Assembly: GCA_018644745.1 (NCBI GenBank)
Contig: JABGPX010000423.1
Span: forward strand, 1 to 6,292
Origin: Spirochaetales bacterium
GTDB taxonomy: Bacteria; Spirochaetota; Spirochaetia; ARS1246
Direction of reading: 5' to 3'
Length of the DNA: 6,292 nt
Shown here: one piece after another, positions 6,092 to 6,292 of the stretch
Layout: each line of letters opens with the position of its first letter
Position numbering within the stretch: the first letter of the stretch is position 1
Made by a program: the position numbers and the translations under genes
The notes under the pieces: generated by a model
The model's database searches: none
The model's input: the letters and a program-made list of their open reading frames with translations, nothing else
Told to the model about the DNA's origin: nothing

Positions 6092-6292
6092 ATGAAAGGC
6101 CGGGTATTGATAATCGAGGACGAACTAGAACTTGCCGAACTCATTCAAATGTATCTGCAAAAAGACGGAATAGAATCCGAGATACGGGGTGACGGCGAGT
6201 CGGCGCTCTTGCGGGTGCCTGACGGCGAGTTCGATTTAATCGTTCTTGATATCAATTTACCGGGCATAGACGGTTTTGAGCTTCTTCAGAAA
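6092..6292 (+). CDS. Response regulator receiver domain, N-terminal part, cut by window edge
   Basis: The first 67 residues read as a CheY-like receiver domain: RVLIIEDE carries the acidic pocket E9-D10, and LIVLDINLPGIDGFELL carries the phospho-acceptor D53 followed by the conserved P57-G58 and D60-G61. The 'VLDINLPGIDGFELL' form is common in the OmpR/PhoB class, but the output domain lies beyond the edge. ATG 6092 is 2 nt after the barrel stop. The nearest purine-rich sequence, GGAGG (6072-6076), is 15 nt upstream inside the barrel's Gly codons, so translation probably depends on coupling; no other in-frame start lies nearby. A sensor kinase gene may follow outside the window. Its position suggests control of, or by, the transporter operon. 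Confidence 0.9.
   Translation, partial: MKGRVLIIEDELELAELIQMYLQKDGIESEIRGDGESALLRVPDGEFDLIVLDINLPGIDGFELLQK

Noticed and set aside
6190..6230. 11-bp direct repeat TGACGGCGAGT at 6190-6200 and 6220-6230.
   Set aside because: Both copies are in frame in the receiver domain, encoding Gly/Pro-Asp-Gly-Glu turns; no sign of an element or regulatory role.
1..6292. Mobile elements, CRISPR arrays, tRNA or rRNA genes.
   Set aside because: No transposase, terminal repeats, regularly spaced repeats or RNA gene signatures were seen on either strand.

Overview
The window looks like chromosomal DNA from a diderm (Gram-negative-type) bacterium of moderate GC content. It encodes a periplasmic LolA-like carrier with a signal peptide and a predicted outer-membrane beta-barrel ending in Phe, both of which need an outer membrane. 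Gene style and the acidic 'EDxLFG' peptides are reminiscent of Spirochaetota, but that placement is a weak inference; no rRNA or other marker is present.

Layout. Positions 1-205 (minus strand) hold the 5' end of a divergently transcribed protein with a sialidase-type Asp-box, cut by the window edge. Positions 206-369 are a compact divergent control region. It contains a good sigma70-like promoter for the minus-strand gene, a perfect TATAAT for the plus-strand operon, two perfect inverted repeats centred 31 bp apart around that promoter, and a pair of TGATATC boxes 11 bp apart.

From 370 to the right edge there is one tightly packed plus-strand operon of six genes: a LolD/MacB-type ABC ATPase (370-1083); two different FtsX/MacB-type permeases of the LolC/LolE kind (1085-2551 and 2565-3917); a secreted LolA-like 'outer membrane lipoprotein-sorting' protein (3935-4696); an outer-membrane beta-barrel (4701-6089); and the start of a response regulator receiver domain (6092-6292, cut by the edge). 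Gaps between genes are 1, 13, 17, 4 and 2 nt, so co-transcription and translational coupling are likely.

Reading of the system. The ATPase and the two permeases would form an inner-membrane mechanotransmission-type ABC complex that extracts a lipid-modified or hydrophobic substrate. The LolA-like protein would carry it across the periplasm, and the barrel would receive or export it at the outer membrane. A barrel replaces the LolB-type lipoprotein receptor of classical Lol, and no MacA-type adaptor is present. The layout parallels, with an ABC pump instead of an RND pump, the MMPL/DUF1329/DUF1302 clusters. The substrate is not known from the sequence. The most notable signals are this complete trans-envelope set, the dyads in its promoter, an acidic EDxLFG peptide shared by permease 1 and the barrel, and a methionine-striped segment in permease 2.
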